Assembly (NCBI RefSeq): GCF_032854445.1
Contig: NC_088295.1
Location: 49,837,385-49,901,384, forward strand
DNA from: Liolophura sinensis
Lineage: Eukaryota > Mollusca > Polyplacophora > Chitonida > Chitonidae
Reading direction: 5' to 3'
Length of the DNA stretch: 64,000 nt
Positions within the stretch are counted from its first letter, which is position 1. The number at the start of each line of letters is the position of its first letter. Below are positions 11,567-26,500 of this stretch, piece by piece. A program made the translations under genes and the position numbers. A model generated the notes under the pieces. That model searched no databases and was not told the origin of the DNA. It saw nothing but the letters and a program-made list of their open reading frames with translations.

Positions 11567-14500
11567 AAACAAGATAAAAGTGAAACTGTACAAATTCATA
11601 TATCCAAAAAGCAACAATACAATCAATAGTGCTGTCCCAGCAACTGTCCCAACCAGCAGGACAAGAAAGGTAACCTATTTCTTCTCAAATTTGGGACACC
11701 TCGTCTCCTCATTTTAGCCAATATATATGTAATTCTAGCAGGGATACTGAGTTCCTTTTTCTTCAGATGGTTAGACCATCTAATGAACAACATACTCATA
11801 TCTTTACTTTTATAAAAGCTGGTAAAGAAAGGTAATATTCTTTTTTCAACCTTACTAATATCTCTCCCAAATTTTAGAGGAATTAGGGTAGTGGGAGACT
11901 TATACGATGGCAGCAGTATTATGGTGGGAGGAAACTGGACAAAACACTGGGGAAACACACAACCATCTGCAGGCTGGTGCTAGACTCATGTACTACAAGA
12001 GAGGAAACCAGCCTGAGCTGGCCTTCAACTCACAGAGACCACACTAGTGAGAGTCTCCTTTGTAATTGTGGGTCCATGTACATGATCCTTGACCATTCCA
12101 TTTTACCTAGGGAGGTTACACATAAGAAGTTGTCGAAACCTTGCATGAATTAGGCTTAATTACTTTCAAGCTGGAGACAACAGAAGACAAACAGCAGAAG
12201 GATTTACCCTTAGTCTTCAATGGGTTCTCCATGTAAACTTCCAGCTGACGTTCTGCTTTGTCACTGACATCATAGTCCAGTTTGTCTGCATTAACCAAAC
12301 AATATGTCTTGCCAGACGGGTCAAAGATTGCTCTTCTCCAGAATATATCCACCTGAAGGTAAATATGCATGAAATCAGTGCCTCACAAGCAAGCCTCTTT
12401 CTTCAGTTTCTAATAAAAAGAATGTTTCAGTTAAGGGTCAGATTGTTTATTTATTTCATGGTTTTTAATGTCATACTCAATAATTTTTCACTTATACAAT
12501 GGTAATCATTTTTAAGGGTCAAGGAAACCAGAATGCTGCCAACCTCTGGTACATGTAACTTACTGACAAACTTACCCACATGTGATGTACAGAAATGCAC
12601 ACAACTTGTGGAAGTGAAGATTTATTGACTTTGAAGAAAGGATTCATAACCAGACATTAGGAAGGGATGTTGCATATGAGTGTGTTCTTGTCTTCCTGTA
12701 GATAATATGGTCACTCTTAGGCATGTTAGATTACAGTTAAATATGACTGTGTTACTTCTTAGGGATCAAATGCTGTATAGACAGAATTGGAAATACAGTA
12801 GGGCTTTCATATTTAACATGCTTAAGGAGTATAAATGGATGATACAATGGTAGACAAATGTTTTCACAAGTATCCATCATTTTGTCTTTAAATCTAGTAT
12901 TTGTGAGTATATGAAAATATACATGTTACCTAGTCTTGTGCTGACTGAGACTTTCCCTGCTTGGCAAGATCATATCCAAGCCTGTGAGTTCTTTCCACCT
13001 ACTAGCTAGCAGCTTCAGCTAACCTGCCTGTATAGTTACAGAAGACACTTGGTCTTCAAGGAATCATAAACTGTGTAAACAGCCACATGAGCTTACTGTT
13101 ATCAAGGTCCCACATCAGTGAAGGGGGAAGAATCTGCAAATTCCCTGTCCAATATTGGTTTAGAATCTGCACCAATTGTGTCCCATGCGTGAATGAAAGG
13201 CTAGCATTAACCACGGCCCTCTCCCAGGGTCAACTCAAGTCCTAAATCTTGTTGGAATCCCCTGATCTACCATTTACAGATGCAAATGTGTTTATGGCTT
13301 TTACACATTACATATGTTAGTTAAGAAACTGAAGGCAGCTCTTCAACAACATTCACCATCAAGTGCTTTCTTTTTCAACACTTGAATGCTCATGTGGTGA
13401 AACAAATTGGTTCCTGTGGTTGGAAATTATTTCCAAACACAACGTCACGAGTATGTCAAAATTATTACTACACAGCAAATGGCATGGCCATGATTTTTTA
13501 AATTTGATTGGTGTTTTATTCCATACTCAGGAATATACCAAATCAGCAAGCATTATGGTTGGAGGAAATTTACACATATCAAGTAAAAACAGCCCAAAAT
13601 TTGGGAAGGGAGGGTGGCTTCAGTGTTAAAACACTGCTAATTTGGAGGTTACCTGGTCCAGTGTTGTTGTGCCTGTACAGAGGAGGACCTCTGAGGTTGT
13701 GGGAAGGGGGGATGTCTCCTCTACTCCTGATGTGTAGATTGACAAGGTCACCCCAAGGATGTCAGCTGTCAGAAAGAAATAAATTGACTTTGTTTCATAG
13801 ATATATTATATACATGCACACACCACTGAAAGTGACCAGTACATATGATTCATGTGCACAAAAGGTTAAAAAAAGAAGATCATACTGTATCTACAAAATG
13901 GTTACCTAGATGTGAACATTTGAAGAACCTTAAGTTCACCAGTTACTTTCAAGTATCGTCACTTGCTGAAAATATTGCTTCTCCAATTGTCGTTAGTTAA
14001 GAGGCTATATATACAATAATCCACATTCCCTAATGAAATTAGATTTTCTCAATTTACCAAGAATAGCTCAAATTATTATTTTTTTTCTCAGAAAATATCA
14101 GACTAGTACCTGTACTATTCATAAGTCATAAGTTTGAGAAAGATATACAAAACCCACACTACAAATCTATGAACTCCCCATTTCGAATAACAACATGTGT
14201 ACACAAAAGGCTGATATGTTGTAAAAGGTAATAGGGCAATCCTAGAAGAGCAAACATTCGCAATGATCAATCTTTTACCAAAAATCTCTCGTCCATTATC
14301 TTTAACTGAACATTTTATCAACACATGCATGTGGACCATGTTAAATGGGCTTGAATAAACCTACCTTGTGAACATACGATCAGATTAGGTTCACCTGTCT
14401 TAAATCCTGCAGGAAGACTTTTGCACAGGATTTCCTCAGGAGCTACAAATCACAACCATATCATTGTAAATAATTAGAAGAATAGACTGTCTTTACAAAA

Positions 14501-17500
14501 TGTCTGTCAAGAACATGCAATTGACCAGTCATAATCAATACTGTTGCAATAGGTCAACCATAATCCCACACACTGGTTACAAATGTTCAACTGTTCTGTG
14601 ACGTTATGATATCACAATGGATTTCACCGGGAATGGAATGAAAAGTAACATTGTCACTTGAAAGGGTGGTGGGACATTGGATGTGATATATCCATCCATT
14701 AGTTGTACACTAGAACTATGTGCCACATCATACCATTTTTGTGGGTGTAATTCTACACATCAGTGTGTTATTTTAAAAGCAGGACACAGAAATTATCAGT
14801 AAGTTATTCAGTCACCAACACTTTTGGGTGAAATGAAAGAAAAAATGAAGTAAACAAGATGCCAAATGAAGTAAACAAGATCACTTAAAAAGACAGAAAC
14901 AGGCCCCTGGAAGACATGTTTTTCTAAATGTCCACGTAGCACACATTTTGTCACTGCTCTGGTTGAACTCATTTCAAAACATTTTCCTGTCAACACATGA
15001 CATTCTATCAAGAACATAAGCTTTGTATATAACCACCATCAACCCATGCAAAAACTGGCACGCTGGTCTTGGTTTCCATGAAAAGGGTAACTTAAGACGG
15101 CTACATGTATTATGATAATTATGATTGTACCTGCAGATATAATTTTTTCAAGTGAAAAAGAAAATTAGGAAATACAGCATGACTTGTGCATGGATAACAT
15201 TTTGACCCCCATCAGCCATTTTCCCTTACCTAGCTGAGCCAATTCTGACAGCACTATCCCAAGATGTTCAACACTCATGTAGTTAGACAGGCTTCCAGAC
15301 ACAGCCGCCTTGAAATTGTTCCACACACCTTCCAGTTTTTCACACAAGCTTCTGTCTTTCCTATCACAATGAAAAGGGTTAAATATTGATACATGTAACC
15401 AAAATAAATTAATGATTGAATTGGTGTACGCCACAATACTGATGTTAATGTCATAGAATGAGATTGTTTGAATTCCATCAGCAAGCATTTTCAAAATTTG
15501 CACTTGTATGCCAAAACATGAAAGGAAAGGTAATGTTTAGACTCGAGGCTGACATTAGGAAGACAATGTGCAGACAGACTGGACTCCTGACTGGAATCCT
15601 GCTTGCTTGCCAATCAACTGAAAATAACTTAGCAATTAGTTCTTGCATCATAGCTCTCAATCTTTATCATGACCCAGTAACAGGGTGCCACCCTTCCTTT
15701 ATAGTGCTCTTCGCGCTGGGGAATAAAAACAGATCATCCAGTTTTGCCTGACCAAGATCTGTCATATGGAGACTTAGCTATGCTGGATGTTGATTTTGGG
15801 AAGGTCTTTAGGGCCTTATGTTGCCCTTCAAGGTCAGCAAGTTTGTTTTCTCTGTGGTCTGCTCTACACCTAACTGGTTCTGAACAATAGCTGCTGTTTT
15901 CTCATGTACTGAAACTTCTAGAGTTTTTTGCCTGCCTTTTGGAGGCTAGATTAAATAGCCCCTAAACATCTGATTTCAAATCACATGCCCCTAACACAAC
16001 AGTACATGCAACTTATTGAAATAAACACAATGTGTAATGCAGCTTACTCCATCGCACCAGTCAGCGCCTCTTCTGTAACTGTTTCTAGTGAAGACTTATT
16101 GAGGGACCATCCCTCAAAATGTCTCTTAGCTTCTGGGGAAGATCCATCACCGTCCTCATCACTATCAGAATCAAGGCCTGAATTTGCCAAGCACCACATC
16201 AACCCTGCATGGAAACAAAGGATGACATTTACCTGATCTCATGAAAATACAATGCATGTATTCATATTTCCACAACATGTCTTTAAAGTATGTATAACCC
16301 TTCTCCTTAATGCTTTGTACCTTGGTGAGAAGTGACATGTTAGAATTTAGAACAAGCACTAGACACTGAATGCAAAGAATCAAACTCCATAAATGTGTCA
16401 GTTGCTGTAACAGTTTTGTGTTGTTTATGTAGAAACCTAATGCTCAGATCAACACAGATCAATGTACCTGCTTCAGGATCTGCTGGATTTTCCCCGGCCT
16501 CCAGAGCTCGAAGTGCATCTTTCTTGGAGTATCCACCTTTCTCTATCGTGGCCACAAACTCTGCTTTCACGTCTTCCAGGTAGTCAGTGGGTCGGCATGT
16601 TTCTTCCTCAAGGCTGTTTACCCTTTTCAGGGCATTATCCATGGCAATTAAGAGATCCTTCTTATTACAGTGTGGCTTAACACATTCCAGCAATGGGAAG
16701 ATCGTGTTTGTCACATTATTCTGACAGTTCACTTTCACCAGTTCTCCCTGGAGAATCACTAACTGCTCAATGGTGTAATGATTCAGACAGAAATACTTGG
16801 AGCGTTGATCCCCATAGTACTTCAGCCAATCCTCCAAGCAATTCTCCAAGAACCTTGCTAGACGCATTGCTTCATCATTCACATCTTTACATGTGCAATT
16901 CAAACGGAGCTTGTCTTGTTCAAAATCCACCAGAACTTTCCTTGTACTGTTGTACACGACAATACTCAGATTGTAAAACAACACATTGCCAACATGGCAA
17001 AGTTTAATGTAAGCATTGGCAAGCCTTGTCACAGAATCCAAAACCTGAAAGCAAAGACCATGATTTCGCAAAATTCATGATAAATCTGTTAAGAAGTGTA
17101 CTCATCATACTAGTAATTCTTTGATGTTTATAGCAGAACATCAGAACATAACGCAGAAGAAAAAACTTAAAAGCTGCTAAATATACGTGCCATGCAACAA
17201 GTATTTCTACCACATGACATTACATGTTTACAATAGTGTGTTATAGGGGTGATCGTAGATATGAGATCTGTTTCATTTTTCCCACGCAGCTTAGCTTTCA
17301 GATATACAGTTTCAGTTTATAAACTCTTCCAGTTTATACTAACCTATATGTGTTACATCGGCAGCAAGCCAAACTTAGCTGACCACCATTTTCGTCTTGG
17401 CATCATCTCGATTATTTCTGAGTGTTAAGTTTATTTGTGTGTTAACAATGCAAAGAAAGGAACTATGAACTATTGTGAAAAAAGTAGATGATCTTAATTT

Positions 17501-20500
17501 TGAAAAGAGCAGCAGAGTGTACCAACGGTTTCACGTGCTTCGAAAATGGCGCCTGGCGATGTTCTGATGCTGTCCGAGTGGGTGCACTGATTAAAAACCA
17601 TTATATAGATGTTTCAATAAGCTATATGACAATGTCACTTTTGCAGCTTTAGTAGACACTATGTGTACAAATTAGCTGACATGTTCATGGTTCATATAAC
17701 TTGGGCTGAACTTTGAATATTCGCATTTGCACCTCTGTAAAATGGACGACTTCCTCCTTCCCCTTCTCAGCCTGGCCTGCCACAAGCATCAGTCTGCTCT
17801 GTAAGTCGTGAAGCTGAGAGTAACTGTACTCTTGTCGTTCTGTTTCTGATTTCTTGTTTTCAAGAATAATAAGTTGAATAGTAGAATCAAGACTCTAAAA
17901 GAAAAAAAAACATAAACAGTATAGTTTACCAGCTAAATGTACATGTATAAATTAGACTCAAGGCCCAAAAAATAACTGATCTTGATAGTATATAACAATG
18001 AATGAGCATGAATAAAATGAAGGACTGTTTTGCATGAGGTGTTTGTTTAACACCGTCACCCTTATTTCGTTCCAAGTCAAATCCCGAGAATGCGTAGAAC
18101 TGATAAGGTATGAAACAATGGTCAGCGATATTGGGTTACACAATAAACACCAAGATGAAGGTGTCAAAGTTTATTCTACCCAAAAAAAAGGAAGAAAATG
18201 AAGCAAAAACGTAATATTTCATGCTGCGATTCTCTTTCACTCCCTCTGTAGAGGTCATGCATTTTAGACTGATCAATGACAAGCCTAGGCCATTGCAGTT
18301 GACCTAGATCTTTAAAGGCTTTGTACATATGACGCTGTGTCTCAAAGCTGGGTGGAATGTAAATGTAGACTGTACAAGTATTGTGACGTCATACTATCCC
18401 CAACCCCCCCATAGCGCAGATTGGAACATTATGAAACAAATGTTTCTTTTTCCGCTGAGTGTAAAAATGTGAAAAACAAAAGCGATATCTATAAACTGTG
18501 AACAATAACACTAAATAATCACTGAAGGAAATTCCGATAGTTCCCCTTAATATAAATTATAAAAGTAAAACTAACATGTAAACAAACTCAAATTCTTTTA
18601 TTTGAATGAAATAATATTATTCGGGGAGGTAAACGTACTGGCTGGTGTGTTGAGTGACACACTCAATGGTGTTTGAAAGATACATCTCTACTGTATATGT
18701 ACATTTGCACACGGCCCAAACCACCACTGGTGATACCAGTATTTGACAATATATGACAACTGAAAATAGGTCACTTTCCCCTACAAAATTGTGGCGTACA
18801 TCTGCATGTATGGAGCCTGTGTCCAATATTAGCTTGACTTACCCCACTGAACAGATATATATATAATGTATTTCACCTGTATGCTTAAGCATTTTTTAGT
18901 GATACATTTTGCTTGATTCTGACTTATTCATCAGCCTTTTTTACGTAGTTTGATTAATTTCTTATGAGAAAAACTTGTTTCAAGTGTTATGCTTAATTAG
19001 GTTTACTAATATACATCGTACATATGACCGGGTGCTTAACACTCAAATCTCTGGATATTTAGGGAGAGGCTATGGGGTAAGTATAGCATTTAATTCTGTT
19101 ATGGCATTCCCACGCTCTCTTTTCTTTGGGGATGCTGACTACTGACGAAAACAAGAATGCGTAACATCATAAGAATGTGTATGTAAGGTCTGATCAAGAG
19201 CAATGATAATTCTGTTATATAAGGGATATCTCTTAAATGTACAACCCACCTAAATCTGACATGAAAATCAGCCTGCATGTAACAGGTTATTAACAATCTT
19301 TTCACTTAGGCACATTAAGGATTATTTAAACAGTCAATACATGTACCTTTTGTTGGCCTTTGTATTTGGGAATACTCCCAATCTTGTAAATCCCTTTGTT
19401 GTTGATGGCTTCGGCCTGTGACAAAGAGGAAACCTCAACTGATCCATGGGATGCCTTCACCATTTCCAACCACTTCAGGTGACGGTTCAAATCCTCCTGT
19501 AGGACAGACACAGAAAGAAGCTGTGTATAATAGGCATTCCAGAGAGTTAAAGCTTGACGGTATATGGAATTTCACGCAAAAAAACCAAAAAAACCCCAAA
19601 AATGAATCTTTTACTGTACAGTTCAAAAAAAAAAAGAGATGTGTTTTGCTAGGTGTTCACAGAACACATGTCCCCACCCTCCTTTAGTGTAGCTATGTGA
19701 ATTGCAAACAACCACACCCACACACACTTGGCAGTTCAGACTTGCTTGCATTGTAACACTACAATAAAAGCCTGAAGAAAATAAAGCAATGTTCTTCAAA
19801 ATATAATCAGGTAGGCAAGTGTATCTCAAATTTTTACACATTGGCTGTCAAAAATTAACTATTTGAGATATTTTGTTCGCAAGATTATGCCACACATGCC
19901 CACCATAAGGCACAAACCCAAGCACAGACTGGTGCAAATCGAGATATTGCACTTGCAATGGGGGCAAAGAAAAAAAAAAACAATTTTACTAATATGATGC
20001 TTGTGCAAATATAAATAATAACATGAAGCCAATAAACCTTCAGTTTTTACAAAATTAGGTACCTAATTGTCTGACACACGGTTTAGAAGGCACTGTGTTG
20101 ACATGAGCTAAGAAGCCAAAACTGCTGAGAATTCAAGGGCATAGAAATAAGTAAGCGTCAAAGGACCACTAAGGGCTACATTGGAAACTACCTTTACATG
20201 TATTTATTTATTTATCTACTAATTTTTATTCATGGAGAAAATGCTTTTACTTTATGCTGGGCTCCTTGGATAGTATTAATATTGTTGGATTCTAGTGGTG
20301 TGATACCAATAAATTCATGTGTTTGCCAATGTAATGCCTACTCAAGCACATAAACAAGCGATTCCAACATTAAACATTGTTCTGGTGATGAGAAATGTTA
20401 TTATGTATTCTCACTGGTCTATTCAAACATTTAACTGATTATTAAAGTGTAAAAAAATCTAAGAAATAAAATAAAAATAAATGAGTTTTGACTACAAAAT

Positions 20501-23500
20501 AGAGCTACAGTTCTTTTCCCATCATAATGACCTTTATGTAATCTTTTTCACTTTAAATGATCATGTAAATGGTTATATGAAAGACAGTGTATAGACAGGA
20601 TACATACACGTACATGTGAGTTGAATAATTCTTGCTAACTTTTGTGAAATTATCATCATGTGAGAAATCAGTGGTTGATGCATGAATATGAAATGGTATA
20701 GAAATTAGTGTTTTTTGAATGTTTGTTACAAGTAGTCCCCTTACAATACCATTAAAGGTACTTGCTAACCTCACAATACAGAATGTATTTTCTGTTTCTG
20801 TTTGTGACTTTTTAAAATTAACAGATGAGTAAACTTACCAACTTCTGGGGCAAGTCTGGGTCTGCATCTAAGGCCTTCCAGACTTCATCACACCTCTTCA
20901 AGAACTCCTTGCAGCTGATGTCCTTTGGAAGGTCAAAAAGCAGTGGTGAGTAACCAGTGGTGGCAGCATGCAGCATAGACACCTTCTTGATCTCCATGTC
21001 TCCCTCTCCTGCAGAAATACTTGCCAAGTCTACAAAGACTTTCAGTTCCTTTTGACCTGCAATATTGGATATTGGCATGTACAGCTTTGAGAAGCATAAA
21101 TGTGGAAAAAAGATTGCTGGATATAATTCTGGAACGCAGAGACAGTTTATGACAGCCAAGATCAATTTACACACACGTGCAGACCGGCCCCGATAGCACA
21201 GTTGCTAGAGCGTCCGCTTAGGGAGTGGTAGATCCAAAGTCAATCCTGGGTCAACTTACACCTAAGACCTTAAAAGAGGAAGTCGTAACTTCTTGCTTGG
21301 CATTCAGCATGAAGGAGATAGTGCAATGTCTGGTTGACCCGTATCAGTATAATAGCTTGGGCGGGACGACTTACATGCCTTCAGTAAGGCGTCTCAGTGA
21401 GGCAGCATTAGATAAAAGAGTGGTGGAAATCTGTCCTGCAAAAAAGGAGGCACATTACATACACCCTAAGGATTCCTTCGTCATCATATGACTGAAAAAT
21501 TGTTGAGTACGACGTTAAACCCCAAGTCCTCACTCACTCACTCACACACGAGCAGTTTATGCTAAAAAGACTTCATTGCAAGGAGATGACTGTTGTCCTT
21601 ATTTTTAAATATATATAAATAGCCTGTGAAGTAAATCTGCACAGGAGCAGTGAGAGGACATCAGTCATACAACAAGATTTAAGCCAACTTAAACATTCCT
21701 ATATCACCACACAAGACCATTTTCCACATCACGTCTATGTACACGTTTGTGAAGGCCTACCAATACAGCTAAAAACAATGTTAAAATTGACCAAATACAC
21801 AAAACTGTGATATTGTCACAATATTCATAACAAACAGAGCATTGAACAATGAGGTTTGAAGACCAAAAATATTGTCCTTGCAAAAAGTGTATATTTCTTC
21901 TTCTCACTCTCACAATAATTGTGGTATTCGAACTTCACAATGCAATGTTCTCTACCTTTTTATTCACAGACCATGACATGTCAAAAACACACATCTGCAG
22001 ATTTACACGTATTATAGCTCAAAAATTGTGAATTTATAAATCAGAACACATGGCTTCCAATAAAGGTTATCTTACAACAACTATATGTACCTATGTCATG
22101 ATTTATGTCTAAAATACATTTTCACCACATGCAATTACCAGGAGACACATCGACCTTTTTAGAATGAGAGTGTTAGTCATCATTGGTTTAAAATGTCCAT
22201 ATTAACAGACATACTATTATAAAAATGTATTGGCTGATTTCTTACAAATGGCGAGTTTCATTCGTGTTTTGGAATGGATGATATATCTGCAAATTAAGCA
22301 AACATACGCGTAATTTAAGAACTTCATTCACATTATCTCTGCCTTTCACACCATATATATTTTGTATGTATAGATGCCAAACAAGTAAGTCAATAAAATT
22401 ATCAGTATGGACTTACTGTGAATTTCCATTCCCAGCCACTCAACCAAAGCCTTGCATTTGGTAAACATAAACAGACACTTCTGGCGACGTTTGTCCAAGC
22501 CTTTCAATGTTTCCGTCACTTTTTCTATGGACTTATCCATACTTTTGAGGCAGCTTTTTTGATTATCTCTCTGAAATCAGTGTGTTACAGCATAATACTT
22601 GTACACATATAAATGTACTGTAAATTACCTACAGATTACCAAGAAGGCATTTTCAAATCATTTAAAAGGATATACAGAATACGTGCTGATTGGCTTCAGC
22701 ATGACATGTAAACTTAGACAGTTTTAAGTGAACGTATACATTTTGCCAGCATGCATTTAAGTGTGACCAAGCTTCCATGCTTCAGTGCATAATATCCAAT
22801 CACTATTCTCAGCCTATCACTGTATTCTTGTTAACAAACAAATATCAATGAAGACAGTAAACCGATCACTGATGTTGTACATCAAAGCTGTCTACCAAGA
22901 TAAGAATTCATATTTAATAAATGTACCAATCATATTTAGAACATCTTTGCATAAACTTTGACAGACACACAAAGTAATATGAGGGTGCTCTACTATAAAT
23001 ACCCTGTTCATGCAGGTATACATCATCCAGGTTTCAGGCTTGTGACGGCCATAATTACAAAAACTTTGCTAGGAAGAATTCATTTCTTTACGTACAATAT
23101 CTGAAAAATATAATTTTATGACTTTTGAAAGTGGTCTAGTGTTTGACATGTTACCCTCACTATTGCAGCTGCTGTCAGTTGAAGTACAGTTCATTCTGGT
23201 TTCCTTGGTCGTACATGATAAGGTCTGTTAGAAACTTGCAGATAGTCAAGGGTATCCCCCAAGTTTTCGCTCACCATAATGCTGGTCATCATTATATATT
23301 AAGTAAAATGTTCGTGAGCATGGTGTATAACTCCAATGAAATAAATAATAATAAATTACTTACGTAATAACAATCAGGGTAATATGTGAGTGGAGGAAAC
23401 ATTTACTCTTAGAGCCACAGTGAGAGTTACGCAGTGAGAGTTGAATTTGAACGCGCAGTCTAATTTGTCAAGGGACAATATGTAATATACAGTATGCAGA

Positions 23501-26500
23501 GCGCCTCTATCACCTGAGCTGGTAAGTCCCTGCATTTAACGGTTAACAAACTAATCTGTAATTGTAAAGTACCCACCATTTCAGAGGACACAATGATATC
23601 CATCTCCTTGAACTTGTCTGTCAACTTCAAGGCTTTCTTCAAGTCAAAAATTGTCTTTGCAGACTCCACATGAAGTTTCAGATCCCGATAACGCTTCACT
23701 TGCTTCACGAACTCCTTCACTTTTTCATCATTACGATTGCGATTAAAACGAACAAATTCCTCCTCAAGCTTTTCTTCATCAAACTTTTCGACACTGAAAT
23801 GTTTATCTACTTCTTTCAAGCTCAAGGTTTCATCAAGCAACTTTTTTTGCAGCTTCAACCATTCAGCTTCTGCTGGCTGGAAAACCCTTGTAATTGTGTC
23901 CTCAATGTTCAGAGTTTTGTCAGAAACCTGTCCGTAGTGGTCCCAAAGTTCAACAAACACCTCACTTTCCTGTAGGGACATCTTCTCCAGAGCAGTCTCC
24001 AAACCTGGGGCAACCTCAAACAGGGTAATCTGAGGCTTGTACTTTTCACACCCTCCTGAGTGGACTCTCTTTGGATTGCAAATGTCAACAAATTTACACT
24101 GATCAATTTCTATTCGGCATTTCCTCTTCAGTCCATCTGTAGACACTACAACAGTGAAAGCATAACACCAAATGTGTACATGTACAAGAGTTATTATATA
24201 CAGTAACATGTATTTGTTGAATTTTGTCATTTCATTTTATATATTGTAAGAATCACAGAAAATGGTCTGCATGGTGTTTTTGTGAATTTTTATTTACACA
24301 CTTACTAACTACTTGAGATTAGATATCTCAGGTTATTACTTCAATGAAAGTTATTTTTCCAGTCCATTTTCATTGAGACCAGAAATATAATTGAAGCATT
24401 TCTGACTTTTGATGCAAGCACTTTGCTGAAACTTTGCTATTTCCAATCCATTGTCCTAGAATCCAGAAATCTCACTGAAATAGCCCCCATTTATGTAAAA
24501 ACATAGTTCACCTCAATAAGAAAATGTTAAATAAATTTCGCCACAACATGTGGAATAAATATTCAGGTCTTTCACTAGTCTGAATGCCAATGGTATACTA
24601 CAGTGTTCCCCAATGAAATAAATAAGAATATCTTACCACAGGGAATTCTTTCACAGAGTCTAAGGAACTCATGAATTTTTTTTCTCTGATCTTCGTACGC
24701 TTGAACTTCTGCTGTGCGGTATGTTAGAGCTTCTTCTACACAACTAGGCTTCAACACACAACCGGTTTCTCTGCAGTCTTTTTGAATCAAGTTGTCTTTT
24801 TTTGCTATAATCAGTAACATTTCTTTCAATCTGTCAAGATTCAAGCTGATCAGATTGAATTTCCAAACCTCCAAAGTCCCATCAACAATGGCTTTACACA
24901 AGTCATTCAACAAAGACAAAGCACACACTATCTTCTCAGTGCATTCAGCATAGAGCACTTCCCCAGCTGATGTGCCATCTACAACAGCCCCAAACAAATG
25001 AAACTCATCAAATCAAAATATCCAAACATTCTACAGGACAGTTTAGTTCACATAAAACAGCAGAAAAGTAGTTCCAGTTACTGAAGTCACAGCCCCCGAA
25101 TATTGGGGTCAAATACCTGCAAAAAGTTTCAACTTACACAGCCACATGTACATGTATGTATTCCTTACATCACATATTTTCTGATGGCAGAAACATAGTG
25201 GACAAAATATAGACTGACAGTTATTGCTTTTCTTCTATTTTGGATCACAGGTTCAGCTTCATGGCAGATTTGTGCATTGTACAGGTGGATATAATGTAAT
25301 CCTAAGGCCAGGCAGTTACATTCAATCACATAAGAGCATAAAAATTAGAATAGAAGAGAACATGCAGATGGAATTTAAGCCTTTAGGAGTGCAACATCAT
25401 TACAACACCTCTGCTTGAGCGGTCTCTATACTGCTATTTAGACCAACATGAGGCGCATCATTTCATAGACACCATTTCACCTGTTCAGAACATATAATGA
25501 CTATAAGATTTTGTACATACGTTATCCCTGTGTCCTTCAAAAGGCCACAAGAAGACACATTTTTGGGATTCAGTTTTGATTGTATTGCATCCTGAAAATC
25601 ATATCATCCTTGACAAGGCTTTCATACATGCATTTAAGTTTTGCAGGTTTTTTTTTAAATACCTGTGCATCTGATGTTCTTTGAGTAAATTGGACACGTC
25701 TGAATTAGTATCAGAACCAAACGATACCTTGATGAAGTAACGGACAGATATTTAATCAACATCTGTGCATGAAAATATTTTCAAGAAACAGCAGTTGCGT
25801 AGAGATGGTTTTGAACCACAACCATGTGAATATGCATGTTACTTACAGAATTGCAGGAAGAATGGAAAAGAGTTCCAACATAATATATGCTGCAGGATAG
25901 CATTTGTATTTTCTTTGTTCTTTGGCCAGGACTTCTCCATAACTTTGGACAGCAATGTACCAAATCTGTGTGGATCTCTCTTTTGCATACCATATCCGGA
26001 ACCAAAAGTGCAACTCTAGAAGACAGAGAAAATGTTATACTAGGTACAGTAAATATCCTAAAATTTTGCACTTTTTAGAGCAAAACAAATGTCATATGTG
26101 TAATTTTACTTCTGGTGCTAAAACTTCCATTTTTACAGCAGGAGATCACCCTACGTTTCAAGTAAACCATAAATAGAACTCTCAGAATCAGGCATAACAT
26201 ACGCTAGTCATGGGAACCGGAGACAATGGAATAGGGTTGTGTTAGGGTCCTCCACTTCCTATGGCAATGGTTTGAAACATAAAGTATTTACACATGTAAA
26301 GTTTCGTTTTTTGCTCAGTATATTCAACAGTTTATGGCAGGCCTTTAATGAATTAATAGACAATTTTATTACATAAGTACAATGATTTGATGGGTATGAG
26401 CAATATGTTCTGTCATGCCTTCAATACAGATTTTCAACACTACACTACAATACCACTGCATAATGTACAGAACACATTACTCTCCAGCCGTGCGATAGAA

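Noticed and set aside
16395-17007. Several plus-strand frames opposite exon 21
   Set aside because: Antisense shadows of a long conserved exon; no independent coding features.
17520-17600. CpG-containing patch with AAAATGGCGCC, possible internal promoter or start
   Set aside because: No open frame of useful length and no other promoter signal; similar AAAATGGC phrases occur in repeats.
21225-21491. 88-codon open frame on the plus strand
   Set aside because: It lies wholly inside a family 2 SINE.
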